From assembly GCF_003112555.1 (NCBI RefSeq), contig NZ_BEWB01000007.1:186001-250000 (forward strand): DNA of 64,000 nucleotides, in the 5' to 3' direction. This DNA comes from Streptomyces coelicoflavus (GTDB lineage: Bacteria > Actinomycetota > Actinomycetes > Streptomycetales > Streptomycetaceae). The notes beneath the pieces are model-generated. The model was not told where the DNA came from. It did no database searches and saw nothing but the letters and a program-made list of their open reading frames with translations. The translations under genes were made by a program, and so were the position numbers. Shown here piece by piece: positions 43,079-51,099 of this stretch (its first letter is position 1; every line of letters begins with the position of its first letter).

Positions 43079-43159
43079 GGCTCCGCGCGAGCGGTCACCC
43101 GGGGCGGTGGCAGAGCACGGGGACCAGTCGTCCATCGGGCCGACGGCAGGGCCCGAGGA

Positions 43160-43615
43160 TCAGTCGTCCATCAGACCGGCGGCGAGCGTGGCACCCAGCT
43201 CCCAGCAGGCTTGCAGGTCGGCCTTGCCCGGCTCCCCGGCCACGGTCACCGCGGGCGCCGCACGCTGCCAGCCGAGGCCGGTCGTGACCGACTCGATGCC
43301 GCGGACCGCCCCCGTGGTGTCGCTGCCGCCGTGCACGTAGTAGCCGAAGGGGCGGCCACGCGTCTCGTCCAGACAGGGGTAGTAGACCTGGTCGAAGAAG
43401 TGCTTGAGCGCACCCGACATGTAGCCCAGGTTGGCCGGGGTGCCGAGCACGAGGCCGTGCGCCTCCAGCACGTCGACGGCCGTGGCCGCCAGGGCCGCCC
43501 GCCGGACCACCCGCACCCCCTCGATCTCGGGCGCGGTCGCCCCGGACACGACGGACTCCAGCATCGCCTGGCAGTTCGGCGACGGCGTGTGATGCACGAT
43601 CAGCAAAGTGGCCAC
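43160..43615 (-). CDS. Flavodoxin-like NAD(P)H-dependent FMN reductase
   Basis: 151 residues with a flavodoxin fold. The phosphate-binding loop is LIVHHTPSPNCQAM (residues 4-17), and the flavin contacts are in GLVLGTPANLGYMSGALKHFFDQVYYPC, typical of WrbA/NADPH-dependent FMN reductase relatives. The start is GTG 43615. It probably reduces FMN or quinones. It sits alone, converging on the cobalamin operon; reduced flavin is used in corrinoid reduction, but nothing here proves that link. Confidence 0.85.
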   Translation of the reverse strand: MATLLIVHHTPSPNCQAMLESVVSGATAPEIEGVRVVRRAALAATAVDVLEAHGLVLGTPANLGYMSGALKHFFDQVYYPCLDETRGRPFGYYVHGGSDTTGAVRGIESVTTGLGWQRAAPAVTVAGEPGKADLQACWELGATLAAGLMDD

Positions 43616-43693
43616 ACCGGCAGCCTGCCGCCCGGCACCCTCCGACCGCAAACGGACACCGTGCCACCTGGCAGGTCCGCCCCCGCCGGCGCC

Positions 43694-45328
43694 CTACTCC
43701 TCGGGCGCCCCCGCCTCCGTCAGCTCGCCGCCGGCCAGCCCCAGCCATCGGCCGACACCGATCTCGCGCAGGAACCGCCGGTCGTGGCTGACGACCACGA
43801 ACGCACCCCGGTAGGAGTTCAGGGCGCTCTCCAACTGGCCCACACCGACCAGGTCGAGGTTGTTCGTCGGCTCGTCCAGGAGCAGCAGGTGCGGCGCCGG
43901 TTCCGCGCACAGCACGCAGGCCAGCGTCGCCCGCAGCCGCTCGCCGCCGGAGAGCAGGCCGACCGGCAGATGGGCGCGGGCGCCCCGGAAGAGGAAACGC
44001 GCGAGGAGGTTCATCCGCTCGGCCTCCGGCCGCTCGGGCGCGTAGGCGGCGAAGTTCTCGGCGACGGTGCGCTCCTCGTCCAGCAGGTCGAGCCGCTGGG
44101 AGAGGTACGCGACCCGCCCGTCGGCGCGCCTGATGTCGCCGCCCTCCGGCTCCAGGTCGCCGTTGAGCAGCCGCAGCAGCGTGCTCTTGCCCGCGCCGTT
44201 GGCCCCGGTCAGGGCGATCCGCTCGGGCCCCCGGACCGTCAGGTCGACGCCCTGCGGGGCGAACACGTCGCGCTCGCCGAGCCGGATCCGGAGCCCCTGA
44301 CCGAGGAAGAGGGTGCGGCCCGCGGGGACACGGGTCTCCGGCAGGTCCAGCGTGATGCGCTGTTCCTCCCGCAGTGACCGCTCCGCCTCGTCCAGCCGCG
44401 CCTTCGCCTCACCGACCCGGTTGGCGTGGGTCTGGCCCGCCCGGCCCGCGGACTCCTGCGCCCCGCGCTTCATGTTGCCCGCGAAGATGCGGGGGAGCCC
44501 GGCGCTCTTGAGATTGCGGGCGGCGTTGCTCGCGCGGCGGTCGGCCCGCTCACGGGCCTGCTGAAGTTCCCGCTTCTCCCGCTTCAACTCCTGTTCGGCG
44601 TTGCGGACGTTCTTCTCCGCGACCTCCTGCCCGGCGCGGACGGCCTCCTCGTAGGCGCTGAAGTTGCCGCCGTGGAAACGCAGTTCGCCGCGGTCCAGTT
44701 CGGCGATGCGCTCCATGCGGTCGAGCAGCTCCCGGTCGTGGCTGACCAGGAGCAGGCAGCCGCTGTAGTCCGTGAGCACGTCGTGGAGTCTGCTCCGGGC
44801 GGCCATGTCGAGGTTGTTGGTGGGCTCGTCGAGCAGGAGCACGTCGGGCCGCTTCAGCAGTTGGGCCGCGAGTCCCAGGGAGACGACCTGACCGCCGCTG
44901 AGCGTGCTCAGCCGCCGGTCCAGGGCCAGGCCGCCCAGGCCCAGGCGGTCGAGCTGGGCGCGGGAGCGCTCCTCGATGTCCCAGTCGTCGCCGATGGCCG
45001 TGAAGTGCTCCTCGGCCACGTCCCCGGACTCGACGGCGTCGATGGCCCGGATCACGGCGTCGACGCCGAGGACCTCGGCCACGGTCAGCCCGCCCGTGAG
45101 GGGCAGGGTCTGGGGCAGGTGGCCGAGGACACCCGAGACCGCCACGGAACCCGCGGTGGGCCGCAGCTCGCCCGCGATCAGTTTGAGCAGGGTGGACTTG
45201 CCCGCCCCGTTGGGAGCCACCAGACCCGTACGGCCCGCGCCCACGGTGAACGACAGGTTCTCGAAGACGGGGGTGTCGTCGGGCCAGGAGAAGGACAGGC
45301 CGGAGCAGCGAAGGACGGCGTCGGACAT
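43694..45328 (-). CDS. ABC-F family ribosome-protection type ATPase
   Basis: 544 residues with two ABC domains and no membrane segments. Both Walker A motifs (APNGAGKST near 38-46, GANGAGKST near 368-376), both signatures (LSGGQ, LSGGE) and both DEPTNNLD Walker B motifs are intact. The interdomain linker (about 235-320) is long, charged and coiled-coil (RNAEQELKREKRELQQARERADRRASNAARNLKS), as in antibiotic-resistance ABC-F proteins that reach into the ribosome. It probably protects the ribosome from a peptidyl-transferase drug. A leader peptide and hairpins upstream suggest drug-induced attenuation. Confidence 0.92.
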   Translation of the reverse strand: MSDAVLRCSGLSFSWPDDTPVFENLSFTVGAGRTGLVAPNGAGKSTLLKLIAGELRPTAGSVAVSGVLGHLPQTLPLTGGLTVAEVLGVDAVIRAIDAVESGDVAEEHFTAIGDDWDIEERSRAQLDRLGLGGLALDRRLSTLSGGQVVSLGLAAQLLKRPDVLLLDEPTNNLDMAARSRLHDVLTDYSGCLLLVSHDRELLDRMERIAELDRGELRFHGGNFSAYEEAVRAGQEVAEKNVRNAEQELKREKRELQQARERADRRASNAARNLKSAGLPRIFAGNMKRGAQESAGRAGQTHANRVGEAKARLDEAERSLREEQRITLDLPETRVPAGRTLFLGQGLRIRLGERDVFAPQGVDLTVRGPERIALTGANGAGKSTLLRLLNGDLEPEGGDIRRADGRVAYLSQRLDLLDEERTVAENFAAYAPERPEAERMNLLARFLFRGARAHLPVGLLSGGERLRATLACVLCAEPAPHLLLLDEPTNNLDLVGVGQLESALNSYRGAFVVVSHDRRFLREIGVGRWLGLAGGELTEAGAPEE

Positions 45329-45454
45329 GGAGACGACCTCGTGGAGGTGAGGGGCAGGGAACAGACCTCTGCCCGGGAAGCAGGACAGGAAAAAGGGAAC
45401 GACGACGGGGCCACTGCGACGGCGCTCGAAAACGCCCGCTGCGGCCTACCGGAA

Positions 45455-45469
45455 CCGGGTCTCACCCGG
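45455..45469 (-). promoter_or_regulatory. Hairpin over the stop codon of the ABC-F leader peptide
   Basis: CCGGGT and ACCCGG form a perfect 6-bp stem with a 3-base loop, placing the leader's TGA stop across the loop. A ribosome stalled in the leader would melt it. Further imperfect GC-rich pairing follows before the ABC-F start, so an attenuator is plausible. Confidence 0.5.
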
Positions 45470-45491
45470 AGATGTCGTCGTCACCCACCAT
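45462..45491 (-). CDS. Putative nine-residue leader peptide of the ABC-F gene
   Basis: MVGDDDISG, starting with ATG 45491 and preceded by GAGGAG at 8-base spacing, ends 133 bp upstream of the ABC-F start. ABC-F resistance genes in Gram-positive bacteria are often controlled by ribosome stalling on short leaders; this one fits by position, ribosome site and the hairpin at its stop. A longer in-frame reading from upstream GTG codons cannot be excluded. Confidence 0.5.
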   Translation of the reverse strand: MVGDDDISG

Positions 45492-45531
45492 GTCCGCGAC
45501 TCCTCGCTGCACGATCAACGTCTCCACCAGC

Positions 45532-46299
45532 CTAACAGCCGGGCTCCCGCACCGGCCCCGGCGCCTGCGGCCGGTCCGGCGGATCATGCCGTGCCGGGTG
45601 GAGAACCGGCGGCTCGGCCGCCGAGAGGGCCCGGACGAACAGCTCGCAGGGTGCCGCTTCCGGCGCGAGCAGGTGGGAGACGGCCGCGGTCGCGGTGCGG
45701 TGCCAGCCGGCATGGTGGCGGAGCATGGCGTGGTCGCCGTCGGCCACGAGCAGCATGCCCGCCCGGGCCCCGGCGGCGCGGGCCCGGGAGACGTACGCGA
45801 CGGACTCGGCGGGGTCCGTGACACGGTCGCGGTCGCCGTGCAGGACGAGTACGTCCCGCCCGCTCAGCTGGGCGACGGGCTCGCCCGGCGGACACCAGGG
45901 AGCCAGGGCCACCACCCCGCGCACCCCGTCGGCGCCGGCCGCGCGCAGGGCCGCCCGGCCACCCATGGAGTGGCCGAGCAGCACCACCGGTACGTCACCG
46001 ACGAGGCCGCGCAACTCCGCGAGGGCACGCCGGGTGTCCCGCAGCGGCTCCGCGGCGGCGCCGTTCCAGCCGCGGCTGCGGTAACGCACCTGGCCGAGGA
46101 ACACGTCGTCGCGGCCGGTGGCCGCCTCCAGCGCCCGCAGGAACGGGTGCATCCGCAGCGCCGCGAGCTGCCAGGGCCGTGCGGCGCTGCGGCTCTGAGC
46201 CCGGCCGCCGTGCAGCACCAGCACGGCGGCCCCGCTCCGGGGCGGCCGGCGCCGCACCCGCAGCGCGCCACCCGTCGACGGCTCGTCCTCAACGCCCAT
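45532..46299 (-). CDS. Alpha/beta hydrolase
   Basis: 255 residues of the alpha/beta-hydrolase fold: oxyanion region AVLVLHGGRAQSR, nucleophile elbow GHSMGG (about residue 110), acid in VLVLHGDRDRVTDP and catalytic His in VADGDHAMLRHH. The triad is complete. No signal peptide. ATG 46299 was chosen over the longer frame because the extra N-terminus is low quality. The substrate is unknown; it resembles small soluble esterases and lysophospholipase-like enzymes. Its 3' end overlaps the region expected to hold the ABC-F promoter. Confidence 0.82.
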   Translation of the reverse strand: MGVEDEPSTGGALRVRRRPPRSGAAVLVLHGGRAQSRSAARPWQLAALRMHPFLRALEAATGRDDVFLGQVRYRSRGWNGAAAEPLRDTRRALAELRGLVGDVPVVLLGHSMGGRAALRAAGADGVRGVVALAPWCPPGEPVAQLSGRDVLVLHGDRDRVTDPAESVAYVSRARAAGARAGMLLVADGDHAMLRHHAGWHRTATAAVSHLLAPEAAPCELFVRALSAAEPPVLHPARHDPPDRPQAPGPVREPGC

Positions 46300-46413
46300 G
46301 CCCGTCCCGTTCCCTTCCGCTTCCCACCACGTCCCTGCCCCCGTCCTCCCTGATGATCCGTCGCCGACCCGCCCCCGGACTGGTGATGCGCCGGAAACGG
46401 TCCGCAACCTGCT

Positions 46414-46444
46414 CCAATCCGCCCGGCCCACGGCTCCGGATTAC
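46414..46444 (+). promoter_or_regulatory. SigK-type promoter of the lipid-modification operon
   Basis: CCAATCC, 16 bases, CGGATTAC, with the -10-like element ending 41 bp before the FAD oxidase start. All 15 element bases and the spacing are identical to those upstream of the sigma gene itself. Confidence 0.8.
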
Positions 46445-46485
46445 CCACGCAAGCGTTGATCACAGTGGGGTGGAGGAGCAGCGAA

Positions 46486-47769
46486 ATGCCGCGAGCATCA
46501 GGGGAGGCCGGGCGCCGCACCGCCGTCGTCGGCAGCGGAGTGGCGGGTCTGACCGCCGCGTACGTACTGGGCCGCGAGCACCGCGTCACCCTCTACGAGG
46601 CGGACGACCGCCTTGGCGGGCACGCCCACACCCACGACCTGACGGCGCCCGACGGCCGCGTCCACCGGGTCGACTCGGGGTTCATCGTGCACAACCGCCG
46701 CACCTACCCGAACCTGCTGCGCCTCTTCGGCGAACTCGGCGTGGCCACGCAGCAGTCGGAGATGAGCATGTCGGTGCGGTGCGAGGGCTGCGGCCTCGAG
46801 TACGCCGGCGCCCGCGGCCCCGCGGGACTGCTCGCCCGCCCCCGCAACGCCCTGCACGGCCCCTACCTGCGGATGCTCGCCCAGGTGCCCCGGTTCCACC
46901 GCGCGGCCCGCCGACTGCTCGACGGCGGTGCGCACGACCCGGAGCCCACCCTCGGCGAGTTCCTGGACCGCGAGGGCTTCTCGCCGTACTTCCGCGCCCA
47001 CTTCATGACGCCCGTGGTCTCGGCGGTCTGGTCCTGCGACGCCGCCACCGCCCTGCGCTACCCGGCCCCCTACCTGTTCCGCTTCCTGCACCACCACGGC
47101 ATGCTCGCCGTCGGCGGCTCCCCGGTGTGGCGCACGGTCACCGGCGGCTCCCGCTCCTACGTCGACCGGATCGCCGAGCGGCTGCCCGACGTGCGCACCG
47201 CCACCCCGGTCCGCTCGGTGGCCCGGCACGCGGACGGCGTGGACGTCACCGCCGCCGACGGCACCACCGACACCTACGACCACCTCGTCGTCGCCGTCCA
47301 CCCCGACCAGGCACTGGAGTTACTGGCCGACCCCACGCCCGACGAGAAGGAGGTCCTCGGCGCCCTCCGGTACTCCCGCAACGCCACCCTCCTGCACACC
47401 GACACCGCCCTGCTGCCGCGTGCGCGCGGCGCCCGTTCCTCCTGGAACTACCTCATGCCCGCCTGCGACGCGGGCGCCGACCGGGTCCGCGTCAGCTACG
47501 ACATGAACCGGCTGCAGCGCCTCGACGCCGCCGACACCTACGTCGTCACCCTCGGCGGCGAGGACCGCGTCGACCCCGGCCGGGTACTGGCGCGCATGAC
47601 CTACGAACACCCCGTCTACACCCCCGAGTCGGTCGCCGCCCAGCGCCGCCTGCCCGAACTGCGCACCCCGGTCACGGCCTACGCCGGCGCCTACCACGGC
47701 TGGGGGTTCCACGAGGACGGCTGCCGCTCGGGGGTGGAGGCCGCCGCGGCCCTCGGAGTCACCTGGTGA
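46486..47769 (+). CDS. FAD-dependent amine-oxidase-type oxidoreductase, first gene of the lipid operon
   Basis: 427 residues. The FAD fold is RRTAVVGSGVAGLTAAYVLG (about residues 11-30), followed by YEADDRLGGHAHTHDL and DSGFIVHNRRTYPNLLRLFGELGV, typical of the NAD/FAD-binding family paired with DUF1365 genes. The C-terminus has YAGAYHGWGFHEDGCRSGVEAA. ATG 46486 has GGAGGAG ahead. Codon 279 (47320-47322) is TTA, read only by the bldA tRNA in Streptomyces. It corresponds in order to M. tuberculosis Rv0449c. Relatives in Rhodobacter act as desaturases in furan fatty acid synthesis, so oxidation of a methylated acyl chain is a reasonable guess. Confidence 0.88.
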   Translation: MPRASGEAGRRTAVVGSGVAGLTAAYVLGREHRVTLYEADDRLGGHAHTHDLTAPDGRVHRVDSGFIVHNRRTYPNLLRLFGELGVATQQSEMSMSVRCEGCGLEYAGARGPAGLLARPRNALHGPYLRMLAQVPRFHRAARRLLDGGAHDPEPTLGEFLDREGFSPYFRAHFMTPVVSAVWSCDAATALRYPAPYLFRFLHHHGMLAVGGSPVWRTVTGGSRSYVDRIAERLPDVRTATPVRSVARHADGVDVTAADGTTDTYDHLVVAVHPDQALELLADPTPDEKEVLGALRYSRNATLLHTDTALLPRARGARSSWNYLMPACDAGADRVRVSYDMNRLQRLDAADTYVVTLGGEDRVDPGRVLARMTYEHPVYTPESVAAQRRLPELRTPVTAYAGAYHGWGFHEDGCRSGVEAAAALGVTW

Positions 47770-48509
47770 CCCCCGCCCCGACGGCACGACCCGGCCTCTA
47801 CCCGTGCGAGATCGGGCACATACGCCTCGACCCGATCCGGCACACCCTGCGCCACCGCACCTACATGTGGCTCGTCGACCTCGACCGTCTCCCCGAACTG
47901 CCGCGCCCCCTGCGCCCGCTCGCGGGCTTCCGCGCCCGCGACCACTTCACCGGTGACGCCCCCTCGCTGCGCGCGGGCCTGGACCGCTTCCTCGCCTCCC
48001 ACGGCGTCGACCTGGAGGGCGGCCGGGTGCTGATGCTCACGCACGCCCGCGTCCTCGGACACGTCTTCAACCCGCTGACCCTGTACTGGTGTCACGGCCC
48101 CGACGGCACCCCGCGCCGCGTGGTCGCCGAGGTGCACAACACCTACGGCGAACGCCACGCCTACCTGCTCGATCCCGACGAGGCGGGCGTCGCACACGTC
48201 GACAAGGCGTTCTACGTCTCGCCGTTCAACCCCGTCGACGGTGCCTACCGCATGCGCCTCCCGCTGCCCGCGGACCGCCTCGACCTGACCGTACGCCTGG
48301 ACCGGCCCGGCACCCGGCCGTTCACCGCGACCGTACGGGGCACCCGGCGCGAGGCGACCCCGGCCGCCCTCCTGGGGCTGGCCCTGCGGCACCCCTGGTC
48401 GACCCTCGCGGTGTCGGCCGGCATCCGCAAGCACGGAATCCGTCTCTACCTGCGCGGCCTGCCCGTCCAGCCGCGCCCGAGTCACCGCACCACGGAGAAG
48501 GCATCATGA
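47766..48509 (+). CDS. DUF1365 protein
   Basis: 247 residues. The family is recognised from LYPCEIGHIRLDPIRHTLRHRTYMWLVDLDRLPEL at the N-terminus and HARVLGHVFNPLTLYWCHGPDG and HVDKAFYVSPFNPVDGAYRMRLP in the middle. No catalytic mechanism is established for DUF1365. It nearly always accompanies the FAD oxidase and Cfa-type methyltransferase genes, so it probably acts on the same fatty acyl chains. GTG 47766 overlaps the upstream stop (GTGA). Equivalent to Rv0448c by order. Confidence 0.88.
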   Translation: MTPAPTARPGLYPCEIGHIRLDPIRHTLRHRTYMWLVDLDRLPELPRPLRPLAGFRARDHFTGDAPSLRAGLDRFLASHGVDLEGGRVLMLTHARVLGHVFNPLTLYWCHGPDGTPRRVVAEVHNTYGERHAYLLDPDEAGVAHVDKAFYVSPFNPVDGAYRMRLPLPADRLDLTVRLDRPGTRPFTATVRGTRREATPAALLGLALRHPWSTLAVSAGIRKHGIRLYLRGLPVQPRPSHRTTEKAS

Positions 48510-49792
48510 CCGCAATCCACCCACGTCCCGCCGCCGCGCCCCAGGTCCCGGGAGTCCGCGGCACCCCGGTCGACCCGCACCGCTGGCCCGACGTGGCCGC
48601 CCCGCCCCGGGCCTCCCGGCTCCGCCGCGCCACCGCCGCCGCCGTCGTGCGCCGCGCCCTGCACCGGCTGCCGCTGCGGGTCCGGTTCGCCGACGGCGCC
48701 ACCGTGGGCCTCGGCGGTCCGCTGGTGGAGGTCCACGACCCCGACGCCTTCCACGGGCGGATCGGCGACCAGGGCCTCATCGGCTTCGGCGAGTCCTACA
48801 TGGCCGGCGAGTGGGACGCCCCGGACCTGGTCGGCGCCCTCACCGTGCTCGCCGCCCACGCGGCCGACCTGGTCCCCGCCCCGCTCCAGCGGCTGCGCGG
48901 CCTGTGGCACCAGCGCCAGCCCGCCGCCCGGCGCAACACCCCCGAGGGTGCCCGGGACAACATCAGCAGCCACTACGACCTGTCCAACGACCTGTTCGCC
49001 CTCTTCCTCGACGACACCCTCAGCTACTCCTCCGCCGTCTTCCTCGGCTTCCCGGCCCGCCGCGAGTCCCTCGTCGCCGCCCAGCAGCGCAAGATCGACC
49101 GGTTGCTCGACCTCGCCGAGGTCCGCGACGGCACCCGGCTCCTCGAGATCGGCACCGGCTGGGGCGAACTCGCCCTGCGCGCCGCCGCGCGCGGCGCCCA
49201 CGTCACCTCCCTCACCCTCTCCCGCGAGCAGCGCGACCGCGCCCTGGAACGCGCCCGCGAGGCGGGCCTGGCCGACCGGGTCCGGGTCGAACTCCGCGAC
49301 TACCGCGAGGAGAAGGGCACCTACGACGCGATCGTCAGCGTCGAGATGATCGAGGCCGTCGGCGCCGAGTTCTGGCCGGTCTACTTCCGCACCCTCGACG
49401 AGCGCCTCGCCCCCGGCGGTCGGGCCGCACTCCAGGCCATCACCATGCCGCACGACCGCCTGCTCGCCGCCCGCCACACCCACACCTGGATCCAGAAGTA
49501 CGTCTTCCCCGGCGGCCTGATCCCGTCCACCGACGCCATCGAGGAGACGGTCCGCGACCACACCGGCCTGCGTCTCGCCCGCCGCGACGGCTTCGGCGCG
49601 CACTACGCCGAGACGCTGCGGCTGTGGCGCGAGCGGTTCACCGAGCGCGCCGACGAGGTCGGCGCCCTCGGCTTCGACGCGACCTTCCGGCGCCTGTGGA
49701 CCTTCTACCTCGCCTACTCCGAGGCCGGCTTCCGCGCCGCCTACCTCGACGTCCAGCAGTACCTGTTCACCAAGGAGGACCCCGCCCGATGA
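48506..49792 (+). CDS. Cyclopropane/methyl fatty acyl-phospholipid synthase (Cfa family), first copy
   Basis: 428 residues of the SAM-dependent mycolic/cyclopropane synthase family. SHYDLSNDLFALFLDDTLSYSSAVF (about residues 153-177) is the acyl-substrate region, LLEIGTGWGELALRAAARG is the SAM-binding motif I, and VEMIEAVGAEFWPVYFRTLDERL follows. It adds a methylene or methyl group across an unsaturated acyl chain of membrane lipids. ATG 48506 overlaps the DUF1365 stop. It lacks the LDIGCGWG wording of the second copy, so the two probably have different products. Its position matches UfaA1 (Rv0447c) of M. tuberculosis. Confidence 0.93.
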   Translation: MTAIHPRPAAAPQVPGVRGTPVDPHRWPDVAAPPRASRLRRATAAAVVRRALHRLPLRVRFADGATVGLGGPLVEVHDPDAFHGRIGDQGLIGFGESYMAGEWDAPDLVGALTVLAAHAADLVPAPLQRLRGLWHQRQPAARRNTPEGARDNISSHYDLSNDLFALFLDDTLSYSSAVFLGFPARRESLVAAQQRKIDRLLDLAEVRDGTRLLEIGTGWGELALRAAARGAHVTSLTLSREQRDRALERAREAGLADRVRVELRDYREEKGTYDAIVSVEMIEAVGAEFWPVYFRTLDERLAPGGRAALQAITMPHDRLLAARHTHTWIQKYVFPGGLIPSTDAIEETVRDHTGLRLARRDGFGAHYAETLRLWRERFTERADEVGALGFDATFRRLWTFYLAYSEAGFRAAYLDVQQYLFTKEDPAR

Positions 49793-51099
49793 GCACCGTC
49801 CGCACCGCCAGGACCGGCGCCGCCCACCGGCTCGCCGCGCTCGTCGAGGACGCGCTCGGCGGTCCGCTCCCCGTCCGGCTGCGCGCCTGGGACGGCTCCG
49901 AGACCGGCCCCGCCGACGGTCCCGTGGTCGTCGTCCGCTCCCGGCGCGCCCTGCGCCGCCTGCTGTGGCAGCCCGGCGAACTGGGCCTGGCCCAGGCCTA
50001 CGTCACCGGCGAACTGGACGTCGACGGCGACCTGGCCGACGGCCTGCGCCGGATGTGGGCGGCCACCCGGGAACGCCGGCTGCACCCGCCCCGGCTCTCC
50101 CTCGCCGACCGGGCCCGCGCGGCGGGCACCGCCGTCCGCCTCGGCGCCGTCGGCCCGCGCCCCGCGACACCGGACTCGCAGGCCCGGCTGCGCGGCGGCC
50201 TGCACACCAGGTCCCGCGACCGCGCCGCCATCAGCCACCACTACGACCTCTCCAACGACTTCTACCGCCTCCTCCTCGACGAGACCATGGCCTACTCGTG
50301 CGGAGTGTGGGCGGACGAGTACACCGACGCGAACGCCGCCGACGCCCAGCGCGCCAAGCTGGAGCTGATCTGCCGCAAGCTGGGCCTCACCGCGGGCTCC
50401 CGCCTGCTCGACATCGGCTGCGGCTGGGGTTCGCTCACCCTCCACGCGGCCGAACGGCACAAGGCGAAGGTCACCGCCGTCACCCTCGCCGGGGAGCAGG
50501 CGGCGCACGTCCGCGAACAGGTGCGCGAGCGCGGCCTGGAGGACCGGGTGGAGGTCGTCTGCCAGGACTACCGCGACATCACCGGCGGGAGCTACGACGC
50601 CGTCTCCACCGTCGAGATGGGCGAGCACGTCGGCGACGCCGAGTACCCGGCCTTCACCGCCTCGCTGCACCGCATGGTCCGCCCCGGGGGACGCGTCCTG
50701 GTGCAGCAGATGTCCCGGGGCCACAACGCCCCCGGCGGCGGCGCCTTCATCGAGGCGTACATCGCCCCCGACATGCACATGCGGCCCCTCGGCGAGACGG
50801 TGCAGCTCCTGGAGGACGCCGGTCTCGAAGTGCGCCACGTCGAGTCGCTGCGCGAGCACTACGTCCGCACGGTCGCCGCGTGGGAACGCACGCTGGAGGA
50901 GCGCTGGGACGAGTTCGTCGCTCTGGTCGGGAAGGAGACCGCGCGAGTGTGGCGGCTCTACCTGGTGGGCGGCGCCCTCGCCTTCGAGCAGCGGCGCATG
51001 GGCGTCGACCAGATCCTGAGCGTCCGGCCCACCGCCGAGGGCGTCAGCGGCATGCCCGCGACGCCGGGGGAGTGGTACGAGCGGCTGGACCGCCCGTGA
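49789..51099 (+). CDS. Cyclopropane/methyl fatty acyl-phospholipid synthase (Cfa family), second copy
   Basis: 436 residues. The N-terminal domain (about 1-140) is followed by AISHHYDLSNDFYRLLLDETMAYSCGVW (about 142-170) and the canonical SAM motif RLLDIGCGWGSLTLHAAE. VSTVEMGEHVGDAEYPAFTASLHRMVRPGG and the C-terminal VWRLYLVGGALAFEQRRMGVDQILSVRP are typical Cfa family segments. The first copy, immediately upstream, overlaps it by 4 bp and differs clearly in sequence. M. tuberculosis has a single gene at this place as I recall it, so this is a lineage-specific addition. Confidence 0.93.
   Translation: MSTVRTARTGAAHRLAALVEDALGGPLPVRLRAWDGSETGPADGPVVVVRSRRALRRLLWQPGELGLAQAYVTGELDVDGDLADGLRRMWAATRERRLHPPRLSLADRARAAGTAVRLGAVGPRPATPDSQARLRGGLHTRSRDRAAISHHYDLSNDFYRLLLDETMAYSCGVWADEYTDANAADAQRAKLELICRKLGLTAGSRLLDIGCGWGSLTLHAAERHKAKVTAVTLAGEQAAHVREQVRERGLEDRVEVVCQDYRDITGGSYDAVSTVEMGEHVGDAEYPAFTASLHRMVRPGGRVLVQQMSRGHNAPGGGAFIEAYIAPDMHMRPLGETVQLLEDAGLEVRHVESLREHYVRTVAAWERTLEERWDEFVALVGKETARVWRLYLVGGALAFEQRRMGVDQILSVRPTAEGVSGMPATPGEWYERLDRP

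Noticed and set aside
45529..45534. TAGGCT as the -10 element of the ABC-F gene.
   Set aside because: It coincides with the hydrolase stop codon, and no -35-like element is found at proper spacing, so the promoter cannot be placed with confidence.
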